Below are positions 18,455 through 27,660 of a DNA stretch of 64,000 nt, one piece after another (the first letter of the stretch is position 1; every line of letters starts with the position of its first letter). Both the position numbers and the translations under genes were made by a program. Under the pieces are notes generated by a model, which made no database searches, was not told the origin of the DNA, and saw nothing but the letters and a program-made list of their open reading frames with translations. The stretch is taken from NCBI GenBank assembly GCA_964487505.1, contig CAZARD010000002.1, positions 1-64,000 on the forward strand. The letters are read 5' to 3'. The DNA comes from JAFDVJ01 sp964487505. Lineage in GTDB: Bacteria > Acidobacteriota > Blastocatellia > Pyrinomonadales > Pyrinomonadaceae.

Positions 18455-18811
18455 ATGTCACAGGAATTCAGGGCGGGCGACTATCTTATTTTTCAGATCG
18501 AAAGCGGTTACGGGTTGCTGCGGCTGCTCGCGATCGACGGCGTCGGATCGGAACGGATCTGGCACGTGGCCGGTTTTGCCGAGCTTTTTCCGGACATCGA
18601 CAGCGCCGACGCGGCGCTCGCAAACCCTGAGGCGCTGACGATCTCGATGCCGCACGCGGCGCTGACGACGCGCGCGTTCGAAGCAACGCAGACCGCGCGG
18701 ATGACGAACCGCGATCTCACGTCCGCCGAGACGGCGAAACTTGCCGAATGGCGCGACTCGGGAGGCGAGGTCAGCGACCGCTCGGTCCGGCTGATGCTCG
18801 GGTTAAGATGA
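18455..18811 (+). CDS. Hypothetical protein, 118 aa
   Basis: A 118-residue cytoplasmic protein without cysteine motifs, signal or membrane segments. The N-terminus ('EFRAGDYLIFQIESGYGLLRLLAIDG') suggests a small beta-barrel; the C-terminal half is helical and acidic. It follows aroC by 61 bases and its last 9 bases overlap the end of the convergent zinc-ribbon gene. No family recognised. Confidence 0.7.
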   Translation: MSQEFRAGDYLIFQIESGYGLLRLLAIDGVGSERIWHVAGFAELFPDIDSADAALANPEALTISMPHAALTTRAFEATQTARMTNRDLTSAETAKLAEWRDSGGEVSDRSVRLMLGLR

Positions 18812-19285
18812 ACGCCGCGGCATTTTTTCGCCGAGCCTGCGGGTCGTGTCCTCGACCACGCTCGGCGCAATGAATTCTTCAGGATTGCCTTTCGGTAGCA
18901 GCGGCCCGGTCTTCGGTGCCTGGAAACCGGTGTTCCGGACCTTTGTTTCCGAGGGATCTTTGGGCAGGGCCTTTCTGAGCTGAATATTCCGCCATATCAC
19001 CTGAACTTGCCAGAAGAAGATCGCCGTCAAGAATCCAGCCGTCAGATAGATTATGAACGGAGTGCCCGAGTCCGGCAGGAATCGTATGTAGAGCGCGATC
19101 GCCAATCCGGCAGAAACCGCGGCCGTCATTACGTTCAGGACAGAACTCGCGGTCAAATGCTGTTGCGGTGTGATCCGTTTCCGTTCGAGCGCCGCGAAAT
19201 CGGGAAGAAAGTTCCCGCACTCGCGGCAGAACGTATCGGTGGCCTGATCAGACGTGCCGCAGTTCGGACAAAACATATCCCCCAT
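18803..19285 (-). CDS. Zinc-ribbon membrane protein
   Basis: 160 residues. Opens with a zinc ribbon (CPNC...CREC within residues 6-23, the 'zinc_ribbon_2' style), followed by two hydrophobic helices at about 48-66 and 75-95 and a polar C-terminal tail. The layout suggests a membrane protein with cytosolic ribbon, a recurrent type in this genome. It starts in the last base of the proline dehydrogenase stop (TAATG), so the two are translationally coupled. A downstream ATG at 19276 is an alternative start. Function unknown. Confidence 0.75.
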   Translation of the reverse strand: MGDMFCPNCGTSDQATDTFCRECGNFLPDFAALERKRITPQQHLTASSVLNVMTAAVSAGLAIALYIRFLPDSGTPFIIYLTAGFLTAIFFWQVQVIWRNIQLRKALPKDPSETKVRNTGFQAPKTGPLLPKGNPEEFIAPSVVEDTTRRLGEKMPRRSS

Positions 19286-20463
19286 TACGACATTCTGCGT
19301 CGTTGAAGTTCCGTCTTTATGAGATCGAGCTCGCGGCTAACCTGGCCCATCACCGCCGTGTTTTCCTGAGCTCGGCGAATCAGATAAGGAACCGAATCGC
19401 GCACGGGACCGTACGGAACGTATTTCGTGACGTTGTAGCCGTGCTTGGCAAGAACGTACGAGAGATTATCGCTCATCCCGAGAAGCTGCGAGAACCAGAC
19501 GTTCGGATGATCTTTGGCCAGATTCCGCCGTTCGAGTTCGGAAGCGACGAACTCCGTACTCGCCTCATTGTGAGTCGCCGCGATGAACGCCAGCGTGTCG
19601 ACGTTGTCGAGACAGAACTCGAGCCCGCGGTCAAAGTCGCGATCGGTCGCCGCCTTGTCGGGTTGGATCGGCGACGGATAACCCCGTTCGGCCGCGCGGT
19701 CGCGCTCCTTTTCCATATACGCGCCGCGAACGAGTTTGATTCCGTAGAAATATCCTTTTTCTCGCGCTTCGGCGTGCTGCGCGCGGAGCATTTCCAACGC
19801 ATCGGTCCGGTAGAACTGGATCGTCGTATAGACGAGCGGCCGGTCCTTGTTGTGCTTCTCCATCATCTCGGCCGCCATCATATCGATCGCGTTCTGGATC
19901 CAAGTCTCCTCGGCATCGATGAAGATCGGCTGGCCGATCGAGGCCGCAAAATCGCATATCTCGCGCACGCGACCCTGGATTCTCTCCCATTTCATCTTGC
20001 TCTTTTCCGGCAGGTCGACGCCGGCGCTGACCTTCTCCAATGTCCCGAGGGGAGCGATGCCGGAGACCTTGAAGACCGAAAACGGGATCGCAGGATCGTC
20101 ATTCGCACGCCTGATCGTCGCGATGATCTCGTCTTTGGTCTTCTCAAAGTCCTCTTCTTCCGACTTGCCCTCGACCGAGTAGTCGAGGATGGTTCCGATC
20201 TTCGACTCATAAAGCTTCTTGATCGTCCGGTCGCACTCTTCGATCGTTTCGCCGCCGCAGAACACGGTAAAAACGGTCTTCTTTATGATCGCCGTTATCG
20301 GGAGTCCGAGGGAAAGGGCGAATTTCGTCAGTCGCGTCCCGAATCCGACGAGCGACGGGGAATTCATCATCTTAAACAGCCGGTAACGTTCCCGTAATGC
20401 TGAATTGGATTTGTCGGCGAACGCGGTCTCAGTGTCATGAAAGTCGATTTGGAAGGCGCTCAT
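19285..20463 (-). CDS. Proline dehydrogenase
   Basis: 392 residues of the monofunctional PRODH family, an FAD-dependent beta/alpha barrel that oxidises proline to pyrroline-5-carboxylate. Recognisable segments: 'SVFKVSGIAPLGTLEKVS', 'IFIDAEETWIQNAIDMM', 'TIQFYRTDALEML', 'GYFYGIKLVRGAYMEKERDRA' and 'ATHNEAST', ending in the 'YVPYGPVRDSVPYLIRRAQEN' substrate-binding helix. It is membrane-associated in many bacteria. The separate P5C dehydrogenase is not in the window. Transcribed divergently from proS. Confidence 0.93.
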   Translation of the reverse strand: MSAFQIDFHDTETAFADKSNSALRERYRLFKMMNSPSLVGFGTRLTKFALSLGLPITAIIKKTVFTVFCGGETIEECDRTIKKLYESKIGTILDYSVEGKSEEEDFEKTKDEIIATIRRANDDPAIPFSVFKVSGIAPLGTLEKVSAGVDLPEKSKMKWERIQGRVREICDFAASIGQPIFIDAEETWIQNAIDMMAAEMMEKHNKDRPLVYTTIQFYRTDALEMLRAQHAEAREKGYFYGIKLVRGAYMEKERDRAAERGYPSPIQPDKAATDRDFDRGLEFCLDNVDTLAFIAATHNEASTEFVASELERRNLAKDHPNVWFSQLLGMSDNLSYVLAKHGYNVTKYVPYGPVRDSVPYLIRRAQENTAVMGQVSRELDLIKTELQRRRMS

Positions 20464-20531
20464 AGATTCAATCTATCACAAAACCGAGGTTGAGCGTGAC
20501 GGCTCCGAAGGGTTTTCGGACGGCGCGTAAA

Positions 20532-20560
20532 TTGTTTATTTGCCCTTCTTAACGTATCAT
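20532..20560 (+). promoter_or_regulatory. Candidate promoter of proS
   Basis: TTGTTT (20532-20537), a 17-base spacer and TATCAT (20555-20560, 5 of 6), 35 bases before the proS ATG, in the 132-base spacer shared with the divergent proline dehydrogenase gene. Confidence 0.45.
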
Positions 20561-20595
20561 TTCCTATTTGCGGACAAGTCCCGATTTTACACAGT

Positions 20596-22068
20596 ATGAG
20601 CAAAGGATTACCGAAACGCAGCGAGAACTACTCCGAGTGGTACAACGAACTGGTCAAACGCGCCGATCTGGCCGAGAATTCGGCCGTTCGCGGATGCATG
20701 GTCATCAAGCCGTACGGCTTCGCGATCTGGGAAAAGATGCAGCGCGCGCTGGACGACATGTTCAAGGCGACAGGCCATCAAAATGCGTATTTCCCGCTCT
20801 TCGTGCCGAAGTCGTTTCTTGAAAAAGAGGAAGAGCACGCCGAGGGGTTCGCCAAGGAATGTGCGGTCGTCACCCATTACAGGCTGAAAGCCAATCCGGA
20901 AGGGAAGGGGCTGGTCGTCGACGAGAACGCGCGGCTCGAAGAGGAGCTCATCGTCCGCCCGACGAGTGAAACGGTTATCTGGAACACTTACCGCAATTGG
21001 ATCCAGTCCTATCGCGATCTTCCGATCCTGATCAACCAGTGGTGCAACGTCGTCCGTTGGGAAATGCGCACGCGCCTTTTCTTGAGGACCGCCGAGTTTC
21101 TCTGGCAGGAAGGCCACACGGCGCACGCGACCCGCGAAGAGGCGATAGAGGAAACCGAGCGGATGCTCGGCGTGTATGCGGCGTTCGCCGAGGACTGGAT
21201 GGCGCTGCCGGTCGTTCAGGGCACGAAAACCCCGAACGAGCGATTCGCCGGCGCCGAGGACACGCTTTGCATCGAGGCGATGATGCAGGACGGAAAGGCC
21301 CTTCAGGCCGGAACGTCGCATTTTCTCGGTCAAAACTTCGCGCGGAGCTTCGACGTCCAATTCACCAGCAAGGAAGGGAAGCTCGAATATGCCTGGGCGA
21401 CGAGTTGGGGGCTCTCGACACGGATGATGGGCGCGCTGGTGATGGCACACTCCGACGACAACGGGCTTGTATTGCCTCCGAAACTCGCCCCGATCCAGGT
21501 CGTGATTGTCCCGATCTTCAAGACCGACGAAGAGCTCGCGATGATCTCGGAAAAGATCGATCCCATTGTCGCGGAACTGAGGTCGAAGGGCGTAACGGTC
21601 AAATTCGACACGGACGAGAAACAACGCTCGGGCTGGAAGTTCGCCGAGTACGAACTGAAGGGCGTGCCGGTCCGTTTGGCGATCGGGCTCCGCGATCTCG
21701 GGAACGGGACGATCGAGGTCGCCCGCCGCGACACGCTGGCGAAGGAATCTCGCCCGCTCGACGGCATCGCCGAATTCGTCGTCGCGCTGCTCGAGGAGAT
21801 CCAGGAAACCATTTACAGAAAGGCGCTTGAGTTTCGGGAGTCGAACACGTTCGTTGTCGACACTTGGGACGAGTTCAAATCGCGGATCGAGACGGGCGGC
21901 TTTATCCTCGCACACTGGGACGGAACGTCCGAGACGGAAGAGGCTATCAAGGCCGAAACCAAGGCGACGATCCGCTGCATTCCGTTCAATTCAGCCGAAG
22001 AGTCCGGCAAATGCGTCTTCAGCGGGAAACCGTCGGCCAAACGCGTCATCTTCGCCCGAGCGTATTGA
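20596..22068 (+). CDS. proS: Prolyl-tRNA synthetase, archaeal/eukaryotic-type (ProS type 3)
   Basis: 490 residues, with no bacterial editing insertion between motifs 2 and 3. Charges tRNA-Pro. Class II core segments include 'MVIKPYGFAIWEKMQ', 'ELIVRPTSETVIWNTYRNWIQSYRDLPILINQWCNVVRWE', 'FLRTAEFLWQEGHTAH' and motif 3 'AWATSWGLSTRMMGALVMAHSDD', followed by the anticodon-binding domain and the short C-terminal domain (ending in Tyr) characteristic of this form. Head-to-head with proline dehydrogenase across 132 bases. Confidence 0.96.
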   Translation: MSKGLPKRSENYSEWYNELVKRADLAENSAVRGCMVIKPYGFAIWEKMQRALDDMFKATGHQNAYFPLFVPKSFLEKEEEHAEGFAKECAVVTHYRLKANPEGKGLVVDENARLEEELIVRPTSETVIWNTYRNWIQSYRDLPILINQWCNVVRWEMRTRLFLRTAEFLWQEGHTAHATREEAIEETERMLGVYAAFAEDWMALPVVQGTKTPNERFAGAEDTLCIEAMMQDGKALQAGTSHFLGQNFARSFDVQFTSKEGKLEYAWATSWGLSTRMMGALVMAHSDDNGLVLPPKLAPIQVVIVPIFKTDEELAMISEKIDPIVAELRSKGVTVKFDTDEKQRSGWKFAEYELKGVPVRLAIGLRDLGNGTIEVARRDTLAKESRPLDGIAEFVVALLEEIQETIYRKALEFRESNTFVVDTWDEFKSRIETGGFILAHWDGTSETEEAIKAETKATIRCIPFNSAEESGKCVFSGKPSAKRVIFARAY

Positions 22069-22180
22069 GCCCGAATTGGATTGAAAATCCAAAGATACCG
22101 GTATCCAGGCAAGTTTTGTCGAACTGTTCGGACAAAGGCGTCGCCGTGCCCACGGCGACGCCGGCATCCGCCATTGATCG

Positions 22181-22218
22181 AAATCCAAAATCCCAAATCG
22201 AAAATCCAAAATCCAATC
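22181..22218. repeat. Heptanucleotide array A (AAATCCA type)
   Basis: About five units of AAATCCA with variants (AAATCCC, AAATCGA), sitting between proS and the convergent FHA-PrsW gene and ending on the base before that gene's stop codon. Similar units recur at 38.8 and 51.4 kb. Confidence 0.7.
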
Positions 22219-23928
22219 TCAGACCTTTTCCCGCCAGCGCAGCATTTCGTTTCTGAGTATCGGATTCTGCTGAAAACTGGCGGTCTGGCCGTGGGCTTCG
22301 TTTGCGCGCTGGATATGCCAGTATGAAAGCCCGAGCTTGCCGATCGTGCGCAGATACTTGGTCCGCGCGCCGAACTTGCCCGAACCCAGCCCGGCAAACC
22401 GCCAGAACATCGATCCGAAAATGGAGGTCGCCTTGTCGGCGTGTTCCTGCGGCAAAAGCCCGCGCGCGACGTCGATCGCCAGCATCTCCTTCAGGATCCG
22501 GTTCTGCCGCACGAGCACCCAGATCGTGAAACTAACGAAGATCAGGAACAGTGGGATCTGAACGACGACGTACGAGACGCCAAAAGCGCAGATCGAGGCG
22601 AACGATTCCGCGCCCTCGCAAATCGATCCGAGTCCGATCTGCTCCAAAATCCGCCGCGCGAAAACCGCGAGACCGTTCCAAAGCGCGTGCAGGCAGACGG
22701 CGAAAAAGTAACCGAGAAGAGGGAAGATGAACTTCACGGCTTTGTTGTGCGACTCGCGCGCGATGCCGCAGCCAATGCCGGTCATCGATGTGAAGGTCGC
22801 GTGCGCGAACGGCGACAGCAACCCGCGGAGCACGAAAAGAAAAACAAGCGCCGCGAGCCCGCCCGCATTCAGCGCGCGCCCGTAGTAGAGAATGTTCTCG
22901 ACGGCCGCGAACCCGAGCCCGACGACGCCTGCGAAAACTATCCCGTCGAGGATATCGTCGAAATACTTCCGGAACACGACAAGAAGCAGAATGACGCCAA
23001 GCCCCTTCGAAGCCTCCTCGAATATGGGCGCCGCGACAACGGCCATAAAGCTGTCGCCGAACTCAGGATTGACAAGGACCGACGCGCCGATGCCGACGAA
23101 AGTGTTGGCGAAGAACGAAAAGGCGATCGAGACCAATCCGCCCCACGCAAAAGCGACCGCGATGAGCCAGAGCGGTTCCGGGTCGTATCGGTCGATCAGC
23201 ATGAACGGCGCGAGATAGAACACGACCGGAACAAACGCGACGACGGTCGCGACGATCGCCGTCACGGGACCGACCGAGAGTACTGTGATCAGAACGACCA
23301 GAAGCAAACAGATCAAGCCGCCGATTATCGCCCCGACCAACCCTATGACCAGCAAAGGATTGCTTTTCTCGGGCTCCGGAACATATTCGCGCGGCATCGA
23401 GCCGACGCTGAAATGCGAGATCGAGTTCCGAAGCGACGGCGGCGGCGGAGCGACGACCTCGGCGCCGGGCGCCTGACCAGGGAAACTCGGCACCGGTTGG
23501 TGCAGCACCGTCTGTTGGGAAACCGGCGCCACGGGGACCGAAGGGGCGTGAAACACGGTTGGCTGAGACGGCGCGGGCGCCGCGGCCGGAATGACGCTGG
23601 TGACGGCGCTCGAACTGTCGTCCTCGAATATCTCGACCCTTGCCGTGACGCCGTTTTTTCCGAACTGGATCCGGTCGCCGGAACGCAGCGCGGCAGAGTC
23701 GGTTCGCTCGCCGTTGACATAGGTTCCGTTCGTGCTCTGCTTGTCGGAGATCCGGAATCCGTCAGGACCGGACTCGATGACGCAATGTAACTTCGACATC
23801 ACGCGTTCGGTAAGCGGGTCGAATCGGACCGAGCATTGCTCGCCGCGGCCGATCGACATCGTGCCGTCGCAAAGGTCAAAGCTTCGCCCGGCAAACGAAC
23901 CGGAATCGATCGTCAGTGATAGTTTCAT
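22219..23928 (-). CDS. FHA domain fused to PrsW-type intramembrane metalloprotease
   Basis: 569 residues from the ATG at 23928. Residues 1-100 are an FHA phosphothreonine-binding domain (GR at 27-28, S45xxH48, NGTYVNG at 67-73). A Pro/Ala-rich linker (110-185) leads to a multi-helix membrane domain of the PrsW family with EE at 304-305 ('PIFEEASKG'), 'AAVENILYY' at 341-349, His376 and His414 ('HALWNG'), the conserved putative zinc/catalytic positions. PrsW performs site-1 cleavage of anti-sigma factors in Bacillus. Coupling to FHA suggests recruitment by Ser/Thr phosphorylation, which is inference. Confidence 0.88.
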   Translation of the reverse strand: MKLSLTIDSGSFAGRSFDLCDGTMSIGRGEQCSVRFDPLTERVMSKLHCVIESGPDGFRISDKQSTNGTYVNGERTDSAALRSGDRIQFGKNGVTARVEIFEDDSSSAVTSVIPAAAPAPSQPTVFHAPSVPVAPVSQQTVLHQPVPSFPGQAPGAEVVAPPPPSLRNSISHFSVGSMPREYVPEPEKSNPLLVIGLVGAIIGGLICLLLVVLITVLSVGPVTAIVATVVAFVPVVFYLAPFMLIDRYDPEPLWLIAVAFAWGGLVSIAFSFFANTFVGIGASVLVNPEFGDSFMAVVAAPIFEEASKGLGVILLLVVFRKYFDDILDGIVFAGVVGLGFAAVENILYYGRALNAGGLAALVFLFVLRGLLSPFAHATFTSMTGIGCGIARESHNKAVKFIFPLLGYFFAVCLHALWNGLAVFARRILEQIGLGSICEGAESFASICAFGVSYVVVQIPLFLIFVSFTIWVLVRQNRILKEMLAIDVARGLLPQEHADKATSIFGSMFWRFAGLGSGKFGARTKYLRTIGKLGLSYWHIQRANEAHGQTASFQQNPILRNEMLRWREKV

Positions 23929-23934
23929 AATCGG

Positions 23935-23971
23935 AAAAAAAAGCCCAAGCAGGAGAAGCCGCTTGAGCTTT
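23935..23971 (-). terminator. Rho-independent terminator of the LVIVD/FG-GAP gene
   Basis: On the minus strand AAAGC-T-CAAGC (23971-23961) pairs with GCTTG-G-GCTTT across a 10-base loop and is followed by eight U. It separates the upstream secreted-protein gene from the FHA-PrsW gene. Confidence 0.75.
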
Positions 23972-24001
23972 GGACCTTTCGAAATCGAAATGAACGCGCT
24001 G

Positions 24002-26068
24002 TTACGGCTGGACCGATGTCGGCGAAGCAATATCGCCGTTGATCCCGAACGCCCGCGAACTGAAGGCGCCGTTCGCGCTGCTCAGGCGGTACCAGACGTT
24101 GTTGTCGGGTCTGAACACCGCGATATCCGCGCCGCCGTCGCCGTCGTAGTCGGCCGGGACCGGAACATCGGTCGCGAGCCCGAACCTTGTGATCGAGACC
24201 TGGTTGGTGGCCGACCTGATCGTGTACCAATTTCCTTCCGACGGACGATAAACCGTGAAATCACTTCGCCCGTCGGCATCAAAATCCGCCACGACCGGTT
24301 TGTCGGTAGAGAGGCCCCAAGTGTAGATCAAGGGCAGGCTCGACGAACTCTGCATCACGTACCAGACACCGGTGCTGGGGCGAAAGATCGCCATATCCGA
24401 TTTGCCGTCTCCTTCGAAATCGCCGGTCAGCGCGGTATCGGTGCTCAGTCCCCAGTTCTGGATCAGGACGCCGAGCGTGCTCTGCATGATGAACCAGGTT
24501 CCGGTCGAAGGCCTCCAGACCGCGACATCTGTCCGCCCGTCGGCATCGTAATCGCCTTCGACCGGATTGTCGCCGTTGAGACCGAACTGGACCTGATAGA
24601 AAGTGTTGTTGGAACTGTTGATTCGGTACCACGTGCCGTTCGAAGGCCTCCACAGCGAAATGTCCGAACGGCCGTCGCCGTCGTAGTCGCCCGTCGTCAG
24701 GCGGTCGCCCGAGAGGCCGAAAGTCGACTGCGAGAAGGCCCCGTTCGAACTGCGTTCGATGTTCCACGTTCCGGTCGCCGGGCTGAAAGTCGAAAGATCC
24801 GTCTTGCCGTCGCCGTCGAAATCCGAAATCCGGTTGCGCGGCGGCGCGGTCGAGCGCGAGACGTCGACGATTACGAGCCCATAGGTAAGGTCGCCGAGCA
24901 GGACCTTGTCCTCGCCGAGAAACGGGAAGACCGCCCAGTTGCCGTCATAGGACGTCGGCAGGACGTTCTGAAGATTCTCGCTCCCGCACACAATGTCCCA
25001 GGGCTCTTCGGTAAGGCCCTGGACATCTGTTGGAACGAACGTCTGCTGGTATGTATCATACTGACCGATCCGCTTCGGCTGTTGCGGGACCGCGAGGTCG
25101 AACAACTGAAGTCCCGCCTGATACCACGAAACATAGAGTTTGCTGCCCATCACGACCGGATTGTGGGGTGTGACGGCGTTAAGGGCGAGACCGTCCATCG
25201 TTTGCCGGTCGACGAGGACCGGAGCGGAAGGGACGGTGATGTCGTAGACGCGTATGTCGCCCGAGCCGTTGGTTGTTTCTCGAGCGCTGTAAAGCGTGTT
25301 GCCGTCCTCGCTCGACCAACTGCTGTGCATGCTGTTGCCGGCCGTGACCGAGGTCGTGTCCTCGATGAAACCCAGAAGCACGGGCGCCTGCGTCGCGATA
25401 TTCGAGATGTCGTAGATCTCAGTGCGCCCGCGGTTCGTCGAATTTCCCCAACCCGAAGTGATCATTCGGTTTCCGCGAATGTGCATCGCGTGGACCCATT
25501 GCGGTTCGGTCGGATTCAGATCGCGCACGAAAACCGGCGCGGCAGGGTTCGTGACGTTGATGAACTTGATGATCTTGTTTGATAGCGAATTCGAGTTCTC
25601 GATCAGATACGTTTGTCCGTTCTGCGAGATGACCATCATCTCGTGGATCGAGTTGTGACCGTTGCCGTTCGTCGATGTCACCTGCCCAAGGAGCACCGGA
25701 TTCGAAGGGTTCGTCAGATCGACGATGTGGACGCCGCCGCCGTTCCCACTCCCGAAATACCCGCGGTTCCCGACGACGATCGCCTCAAGGAACTGCTGGT
25801 TCGCTCCCGGGTTGTACCACGACGAAAGCGTCGGCGCGTCGGGGTTGGAAATATCGTAGATGAACGCGCCGCGGCAATTGTAGCTGCCCTGGACGGCGAT
25901 GTTGCCGTCGGCGTAAATATCCGAGAACTTCCAGCGCGACGTTCCGCTCGAACAGGTCGGCGTGATCTGAGAGCGGAGCCGGACCTTCTGCGCCACGACC
26001 TCGGCAACAAAAGCCGTTGACAAAAACACTCCGACCAACAAAAACAAGACAAGCGATCTCTTCTTCAT
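24002..26068 (-). CDS. Secreted LVIVD-repeat and FG-GAP/VCBS-repeat protein
   Basis: 688 residues from the ATG at 26068, which gives a clean signal peptide (MKKRSLVLFLLVGVFLSTAF...). Residues about 30-400 are LVIVD-type beta-propeller repeats ('AFIYDISNPDAPTLSSWY', 'VHIVDLTNPSNPVLLGQV', 'TEIYDISNIATQAPVLLGF'). The C-terminal 290 residues hold six FG-GAP-like repeats with calcium-loop DxDxDGxxD cores (DFDGDGKTD, DYDGDGRSD, DYDADGRTD, DFEGDGKSD, DFDADGRSD, DYDGDGGAD). It is probably an extracellular or surface protein of unknown ligand. No enzyme motif seen. Confidence 0.88.
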   Translation of the reverse strand: MKKRSLVLFLLVGVFLSTAFVAEVVAQKVRLRSQITPTCSSGTSRWKFSDIYADGNIAVQGSYNCRGAFIYDISNPDAPTLSSWYNPGANQQFLEAIVVGNRGYFGSGNGGGVHIVDLTNPSNPVLLGQVTSTNGNGHNSIHEMMVISQNGQTYLIENSNSLSNKIIKFINVTNPAAPVFVRDLNPTEPQWVHAMHIRGNRMITSGWGNSTNRGRTEIYDISNIATQAPVLLGFIEDTTSVTAGNSMHSSWSSEDGNTLYSARETTNGSGDIRVYDITVPSAPVLVDRQTMDGLALNAVTPHNPVVMGSKLYVSWYQAGLQLFDLAVPQQPKRIGQYDTYQQTFVPTDVQGLTEEPWDIVCGSENLQNVLPTSYDGNWAVFPFLGEDKVLLGDLTYGLVIVDVSRSTAPPRNRISDFDGDGKTDLSTFSPATGTWNIERSSNGAFSQSTFGLSGDRLTTGDYDGDGRSDISLWRPSNGTWYRINSSNNTFYQVQFGLNGDNPVEGDYDADGRTDVAVWRPSTGTWFIMQSTLGVLIQNWGLSTDTALTGDFEGDGKSDMAIFRPSTGVWYVMQSSSSLPLIYTWGLSTDKPVVADFDADGRSDFTVYRPSEGNWYTIRSATNQVSITRFGLATDVPVPADYDGDGGADIAVFRPDNNVWYRLSSANGAFSSRAFGINGDIASPTSVQP

Positions 26069-26391
26069 TAAATGGTGCTCCAAATGCGGATGAATACCCT
26101 GGTATGGCAAATCGATAAATTCTGACCTATTTCACCCGAAAATACAAGGCCTAACGGCGATTTGCATGATCGTTCGGGCGCCGGCGCGGCACGCGAAGCA
26201 CGGCCGAACGGAGCGCGCTGAGCGGCGAAGGCAACTCAAGCGGCGGCGAAACCGGCGGCGAGGAAAGTTCAAGGTCCGAAAACTGCCGCAAAAAACCGAT
26301 GCGAAGCGTCGATTTGAACGGTCGCGTCAAACGTCTTAAACTGGAATTTGACCGAACGATAGTATTCACCGATCAAGGAACATAAATATTT
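26069..26391. other. Divergent intergenic region, no gene seen
   Basis: 323 bases between the secreted-protein gene and thiolase. A GC-rich middle contains an unsupported 72-codon minus frame. An AAGGA lies 13 bases before the thiolase ATG. TTGACC is present at 26348-26353, but no convincing -10 is spaced from it. Confidence 0.6.
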
Positions 26392-27573
26392 ATGAGAGAA
26401 GCAGTTATCATCAGTGCCGTGCGCACTCCGACAGGCAAGTTCCAAGGCATGCTCAAAGGATTCAGCGCGACGGATCTCGGCGCGATCGCCGTCAGGGAAG
26501 CGGTTCGTCGTGCGGGCATCGATGCCGGGAACGTCGATGAGGTCATCATGGGGTGCGTCGTCCAGGCCGGGCTCGGTCAGGCGCCCGCCAGGCAGGCGGC
26601 GCTGAAGGCCGGTCTTCCGCCGGAGGTTTCGGCGCTCACCGTCAATATGGTCTGCGGATCCGGTTTGCGCGCCGTCAGTCTCGCCGCCCAGGCGATCAAG
26701 CTTGGCGACGCCGACTTTGTCGTTGCCGGCGGCATGGAATCGATGTCGAACATTCCGTATTCGATGCCCGGCGCGCGCGACGGTTACCGCATGGGCCATC
26801 AGACCGTGACCGATCTGATGATTGGCGACGGCCTGTGGTGTCCGTTCGAGAACTGGCATATGGGCAACACCGGCGAGGTCGTGGCCGAAAAGCATCAGAT
26901 CACGCGCGAGATGCAGGACGAGTTCGCCGCCGCATCGCATCAGAAGGCTGCGGCGGCGCAGGCCAACGGGATTTTTCGGGATGAGATCGTTCCGATCGAG
27001 ATCCCGCAGAAGAAGGGCGATCCGATCATTTTCGACTACGACGAGCCGGTACGGCCCGACACGACCGCCGAAGGGCTTGCAAAACTCAAGCCGGCGTTCA
27101 AGCGCGACGGCGGCACGGTGACGGCCGGCAACGCGCCGGGCGTCAACGACGGCGCGTCGGCGCTGGTCGTGACCTCGGCCGAAAAGGCCGCCGAACTCGG
27201 CGTCGAACCGCTCGCAAGGGTCGTCTCGTACGCGACGTCCGGGATCGAGCCGAAACTGATCATGCTCGCTCCGGTCGAGGGCGTGCGGCGCGCGGTGGCG
27301 AAGCCCGGTTGGGGGCTTTCGGATGTCGATCTTTTCGAACTTAACGAAGCTTTCTCGGTCCAGGCGCTCGGCGTCATGAAGGAACTCGGAATCGATCCGG
27401 CGCGGGTCAACGTCAACGGCGGCGCGGTGGCGCTCGGTCACGCCATCGGAAACTCGGGAAGCCGCGTGCTGACGACGCTGCTTTATGAAATGAAGCGTCG
27501 CGGTGCGAGCAAAGGTGTCGCCGGTCTTTGTCTCGGCGGCGGGAACTCGGTGGCGATGGCGGTCACACGCTAG
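26392..27573 (+). CDS. Acetyl-CoA acetyltransferase (thiolase)
   Basis: 393 residues, the typical length of biosynthetic thiolases that condense two acetyl-CoA or cleave acetoacetyl-CoA. The nucleophile Cys88 is in 'NMVCGSGLRAV', and the C-terminal signatures 'NVNGGAVALGHAIGNSGSR' and 'GVAGLCLGGGNSVAMAV' carry the catalytic His and second Cys. A 3-hydroxybutyryl-CoA dehydrogenase lies 1.9 kb downstream, separated by the asparagine-synthase-like gene, so this may be part of a short-chain acyl-CoA module. A strong hairpin follows the stop. Confidence 0.94.
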   Translation: MREAVIISAVRTPTGKFQGMLKGFSATDLGAIAVREAVRRAGIDAGNVDEVIMGCVVQAGLGQAPARQAALKAGLPPEVSALTVNMVCGSGLRAVSLAAQAIKLGDADFVVAGGMESMSNIPYSMPGARDGYRMGHQTVTDLMIGDGLWCPFENWHMGNTGEVVAEKHQITREMQDEFAAASHQKAAAAQANGIFRDEIVPIEIPQKKGDPIIFDYDEPVRPDTTAEGLAKLKPAFKRDGGTVTAGNAPGVNDGASALVVTSAEKAAELGVEPLARVVSYATSGIEPKLIMLAPVEGVRRAVAKPGWGLSDVDLFELNEAFSVQALGVMKELGIDPARVNVNGGAVALGHAIGNSGSRVLTTLLYEMKRRGASKGVAGLCLGGGNSVAMAVTR

Positions 27574-27589
27574 GGGATCTTCGCGGACC

Positions 27590-27620
27590 TGAACGCGATC
27601 GCGAACATCGATCGCGTTCA
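27590..27620 (+). terminator. Perfect 12-bp hairpin after thiolase
   Basis: TGAACGCGATCG (27590-27601) and CGATCGCGTTCA (27609-27620) form a perfect 12-bp stem with a 7-base loop, followed by a short T4 at 27628-27631. It is probably a terminator or mRNA-stabilising hairpin; the T-run is weak. Confidence 0.55.
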
Positions 27621-27660
27621 AGCACAGTTTTCGACCGATGCAACGGATCCTTTCTTCAAG

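Noticed and set aside
22441..25582. Two long plus-strand frames (449 and 616 codons) opposite the FHA-PrsW and LVIVD/FG-GAP genes
   Set aside because: Antisense shadows with Arg/Asp-rich translations; the minus-strand genes have full domain support.
26151..26369. 72-codon minus-strand frame in the spacer before thiolase
   Set aside because: Ser/Pro/Arg-rich sequence with no homologous look, no ribosome binding site, and GC-rich composition likely to leave frames open by chance.
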